A stretch of 6,557 nucleotides of DNA from Cytophagales bacterium (GTDB lineage Bacteria; Bacteroidota; Bacteroidia; Cytophagales; Cyclobacteriaceae), in NCBI GenBank assembly GCA_003454975.1, contig DMST01000315.1, positions 1 through 6,557 of the forward strand. Reading direction: 5' to 3'. The notes under the pieces are model-generated. The model saw only the letters and a list, made by a program, of their open reading frames with translations, had not been told where the DNA came from and did not search any database. Below, piece after piece: positions 4,069 to 6,557 of the stretch; position 1 is the first letter of the stretch, and every line of letters starts with the position of its first letter. The translations under genes were made by a program, and so were the position numbers.

Positions 4069-6557
4069 TTAGTCCTCCTTCAGGGTGCTAGCCGGATTGG
4101 CGCGCGCAGCGCGTAGGGTCAGGGTTGAGACGGTCAGCAGGCTGAGAGCCAACGTCAGGATACCCGCGCTCAGAAAGGGGCCCGGCTTGAGCGCAATGGG
4201 GTAGGCGAATTGCTGCACCCACTGCCTTACAAACCAGCCCGCCAACGGAACGGCCAAGCCAAACCCAATGGCAGCCAGCTGCAGAAAGGGCCGGTTGATG
4301 AGTAGGGCCAGGCCACTCTGGTTGGCCCCCAATACCTTGCGGATGCTGATTTCCTTTCGGCGCTGTTCCAGCAATAAGCTAGTGAGGCCAAACAGCCCTA
4401 GCAAGCAAAGCAGAATGCTGATCACCGAAAACACCGTGCTGGTCTGTAGCATTTGCCGTTCGCTGGTAAACTGCTGTTCAAACCATTCGTCTACGAACCG
4501 GTACCGGAAGGGCAAGCGAGTACCCTGAGCCAGCCAAACCGACTCCATGTAAGCCAAGGTTTGGCGTACATCGCCGGAGCCCAACTGCACGGATACATTC
4601 ACCCGGTTGGCTGGGTAAAGGAGGAACAGGGCGGGGCCAACTTTCTCTTGCGCGGGTGACCGGAAGTGGAAGTCCTCAACCACCCCCACGATAGGGAAGG
4701 AGGGATGCCCGTGGCTGTGGTCCAGGTATTTGTCGGTGCCCGTTTCCCAGCCCATATACCGGAGAAAAGCTTCGTTTACTACTGCGGAGGCGGTATCGGT
4801 GGCGAGCTCATGGTCCAGAAAGCGGCCCTCAGCCAAGGCGAGGTTATAGACGTCGTCAAAATGTCCGTATACGCGGAAGAGAGCCGGATTGATGGTGGTT
4901 TCCTCAATGTCTAGCCGGATACCAAAGGTTCCGCTACCGATGGTAGCTTGGCTGGCGCAGATGCTCTGGATGTTGCTATGTTTTTCCAGCTCGTCCATGA
5001 GTCGGTCTACGTGGGGTTCCATGGCGGGGCCACCCTGCAATACCACCACCGGTTCGGCACCTGCCCGTACCGTTTTGCCCAGTAAGAACTGGGTTTGCCG
5101 ATGAATGAATAGGGTGCTGATGATTAGCCCGATGGAGATGGTGTATTGTACTACCAGCAGTGCTTGCCGCATGCCTTTCACCCGCACCGCTCGGTGATGA
5201 TTGCGCAGAAGATCGGTGGTGCCGTAGGTGCCCACCAATAAGGCCGGATACCAGCCCACCGCCACGGAAAGGACGGCAAAAAGAAGGAGCCAGCCCAGTA
5301 CCAAGGGTGGGTTCCCTAAAAGCCCCAGGGGTAATTCCCGGCCGGTGAGTTGGTTGAACTGCGGCAGCAGGGCGGCCACCAGTAGCACGGCCAAGCAAGA
5401 GGCCAGGGCCATCTGCAGGCCCGTTTCGATGAGGAACCGCTGACGGATGAGGCGCCGGGTAGCCCCAATGGCTTTACGAACGCCCACCTCCTTCACACTG
5501 CGGCTGATCTTCGCCAGCCCAATGTTTACGTAGTTCACGCCTGCCACCAGCAAGACCAGCAGGCCGGTACCCACCAGTATCCACAAGAAACGGGCATTGC
5601 CCTTGCGCACCTTGGGGCCATACAGGATATCCTGGCTATGCAGGTACACCTCACTAAGTGGCTGCACTTTGGGAAAGTAATTGTCCGTACGCTCCGGCAG
5701 GTGAGTATCCAGAAGTTGCTTGAGCTTGCCCTCCAGGGCTTCCGGGGAGGCACCCTCCGCCAGCAGTAGGTAAGTGCTGGTGGCTTGAGAGAGCCAATTG
5801 TTGAGCCACTCTTGCGGCATAGTTTCGGTAGCCGTGGTGTGATAGCTCACCAGGGCATCGTACAGCAGGTGTTGCCGACGGGGCGGGTCTACCACCACGC
5901 CCGTCACGGTATAGGGCAGATCTCCCTCGCCAAGTATGGTTTCGCCTAGTGGATCTGCCTCACCGAAGAGGTGCTGGGCCAGAGTCTCCGTGAGAACCAC
6001 GGAGAACGGTGCATCCAGCGCCGTTCGCGGATTGCCGCGCAGCAGTTCCAGGTCAAATACCTCGAAGAAAGTACTGTCCGTGTTTACCCACCCTTCCAGT
6101 TCCAGGTGGGTGTCTTGGTAGCTCACAATGGCATCCTGGTACCACCACCGCACGTAGCTTTCCACCTCGGGCAGGGTCTCCATGGCCGAAGGGCCAAACA
6201 GTCCGCTGGTTTCTGCAGTGGCGATTCGGGTGCCCTTTTCGGGGTTCACATTCTCTTTGTACAACCGATAGATCTGTTCTCCCCGGGCAAATTGTTGGTC
6301 ATAAGCCGTTTCGTCCAGCCAGTAGAGTGCGGCAAACAACCCGCATACCAAGGCCAGGGTAAGGCCTATGGTATTGATGGCAAAATACCGGCGGTGCCGC
6401 AGCAGCGACCGCCAGCCTACTTTCACATGATTTGTCCACATCATAAGTCCTGAGTTTGAGTGTTTTGACCAGGCTTTTAAGAAGGTAATGCGCACAAAGC
6501 CAAGTGCGCGCCAGGTATAGCGGCGGGCCGCACGGCGGGGCCCATCGTCCGATAGCT
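4069..6557 (-). CDS. FtsX/MacB-like ABC transporter permease with N-terminal prefix region, 5' partial
   Basis: A large inner-membrane permease of the MacB/FtsX type. Numbering from the GTG at 6495 (808 residues): TM1 about 39-61; a periplasmic core-like domain (about 65-295); TM2-4 (303-325, 355-378, 397-420) with the cytoplasmic signature KEVGVRKAIGATRRLIRQRF (335-354); TM5 (443-465); a second periplasmic domain (470-680); TM6-8 (686-709, 735-755, 774-795) with RRKEISIRKVLGA (712-724); and the typical end ANPASTLKED. This is the two-module form common in Bacteroidota. No ATPase gene is visible. On the start: an ATG pair at 6444/6441 with AGGA upstream gives the classical MWTNHVKVGWRSLL start. 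However, the frame stays open to the right edge, and its extra residues (DGPRRAARRYTWRALGFVRI, then KAWSKHSNSG) resemble the end of the permease prefix domain found ahead of TM1 in some Bacteroidota permeases. I therefore call it partial. Such permeases export peptides, lipids or antibiotics, or transmit envelope signals; the substrate is unknown here. Confidence 0.88.
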   Translation of the reverse strand, partial: LSDDGPRRAARRYTWRALGFVRITFLKAWSKHSNSGLMMWTNHVKVGWRSLLRHRRYFAINTIGLTLALVCGLFAALYWLDETAYDQQFARGEQIYRLYKENVNPEKGTRIATAETSGLFGPSAMETLPEVESYVRWWYQDAIVSYQDTHLELEGWVNTDSTFFEVFDLELLRGNPRTALDAPFSVVLTETLAQHLFGEADPLGETILGEGDLPYTVTGVVVDPPRRQHLLYDALVSYHTTATETMPQEWLNNWLSQATSTYLLLAEGASPEALEGKLKQLLDTHLPERTDNYFPKVQPLSEVYLHSQDILYGPKVRKGNARFLWILVGTGLLVLLVAGVNYVNIGLAKISRSVKEVGVRKAIGATRRLIRQRFLIETGLQMALASCLAVLLVAALLPQFNQLTGRELPLGLLGNPPLVLGWLLLFAVLSVAVGWYPALLVGTYGTTDLLRNHHRAVRVKGMRQALLVVQYTISIGLIISTLFIHRQTQFLLGKTVRAGAEPVVVLQGGPAMEPHVDRLMDELEKHSNIQSICASQATIGSGTFGIRLDIEETTINPALFRVYGHFDDVYNLALAEGRFLDHELATDTASAVVNEAFLRYMGWETGTDKYLDHSHGHPSFPIVGVVEDFHFRSPAQEKVGPALFLLYPANRVNVSVQLGSGDVRQTLAYMESVWLAQGTRLPFRYRFVDEWFEQQFTSERQMLQTSTVFSVISILLCLLGLFGLTSLLLEQRRKEISIRKVLGANQSGLALLINRPFLQLAAIGFGLAVPLAGWFVRQWVQQFAYPIALKPGPFLSAGILTLALSLLTVSTLTLRAARANPASTLKED
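6490..6509. repeat. 6-bp inverted repeat within the permease prefix region
   Basis: GCGCAC (6490-6495) and GTGCGC (6504-6509) are perfect complements around an eight-base spacer. It lies in the open frame upstream of the internal ATG pair and may be coincidental in GC-rich coding sequence. Confidence 0.3.

Noticed and set aside
4976..5398. 140-codon minus-strand frame (and several plus-strand frames) inside the permease gene
   Set aside because: They are out of frame with a well-supported permease, and their Arg/Gly/Pro-rich composition is typical of GC-rich shadow frames.
1..6557. CRISPR array, tRNA or rRNA genes
   Set aside because: No regularly spaced direct repeats, no cloverleaf-like segment and no rRNA-like stretch were seen on either strand.

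Overview
The window most likely comes from a member of the Bacteroidota, plausibly of the Saprospiria/Lewinella type. Three things point there: a small secreted protein ending in a type IX secretion (Por) sorting domain with the YPNP motif, a two-module MacB/FtsX-type permease of the kind abundant in this phylum, and a moderate GC content with weak Shine-Dalgarno signals. This assignment rests on gene content, not on a marker gene.

Layout from left to right. (1) The 3' end of a di-haem oxidoreductase (DHOR/DUF1111) gene is followed 19 bp later by a small cysteine-rich type IX secreted protein, and a good intrinsic terminator closes this pair. (2) A convergent gene on the minus strand encodes a lipoprotein with a long acidic/Thr/Pro tether. 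(3) A divergent AT-rich promoter region carries three ATGTT half-sites in alternating orientation beside a TATAAT box. It precedes an FMN-dependent NADH-azoreductase (azoR) gene. (4) A 289-bp miniature inverted-repeat element lies directly behind azoR, with 19-bp terminal inverted repeats, a TTA target duplication, several internal hairpins and no transposase. (5) An ATP-grasp ligase-like gene is broken by one in-frame amber codon, with all downstream catalytic motifs intact in the same frame. (6) On the minus strand there is a large FtsX/MacB-like ABC permease. Its reading frame stays open to the right edge, and the extra N-terminal residues look like the cytoplasmic permease prefix domain seen in some Bacteroidota permeases.

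The genes do not form one pathway. The left pair is probably an exported haem-protein locus, azoR is a stand-alone flavoenzyme with its own control region, and the permease belongs to a locus continuing to the right. No complete new defence or mobile system is visible. The points most worth a second look are the non-autonomous element, the amber-interrupted ATP-grasp gene, the azoR operator candidate and the permease N-terminus.
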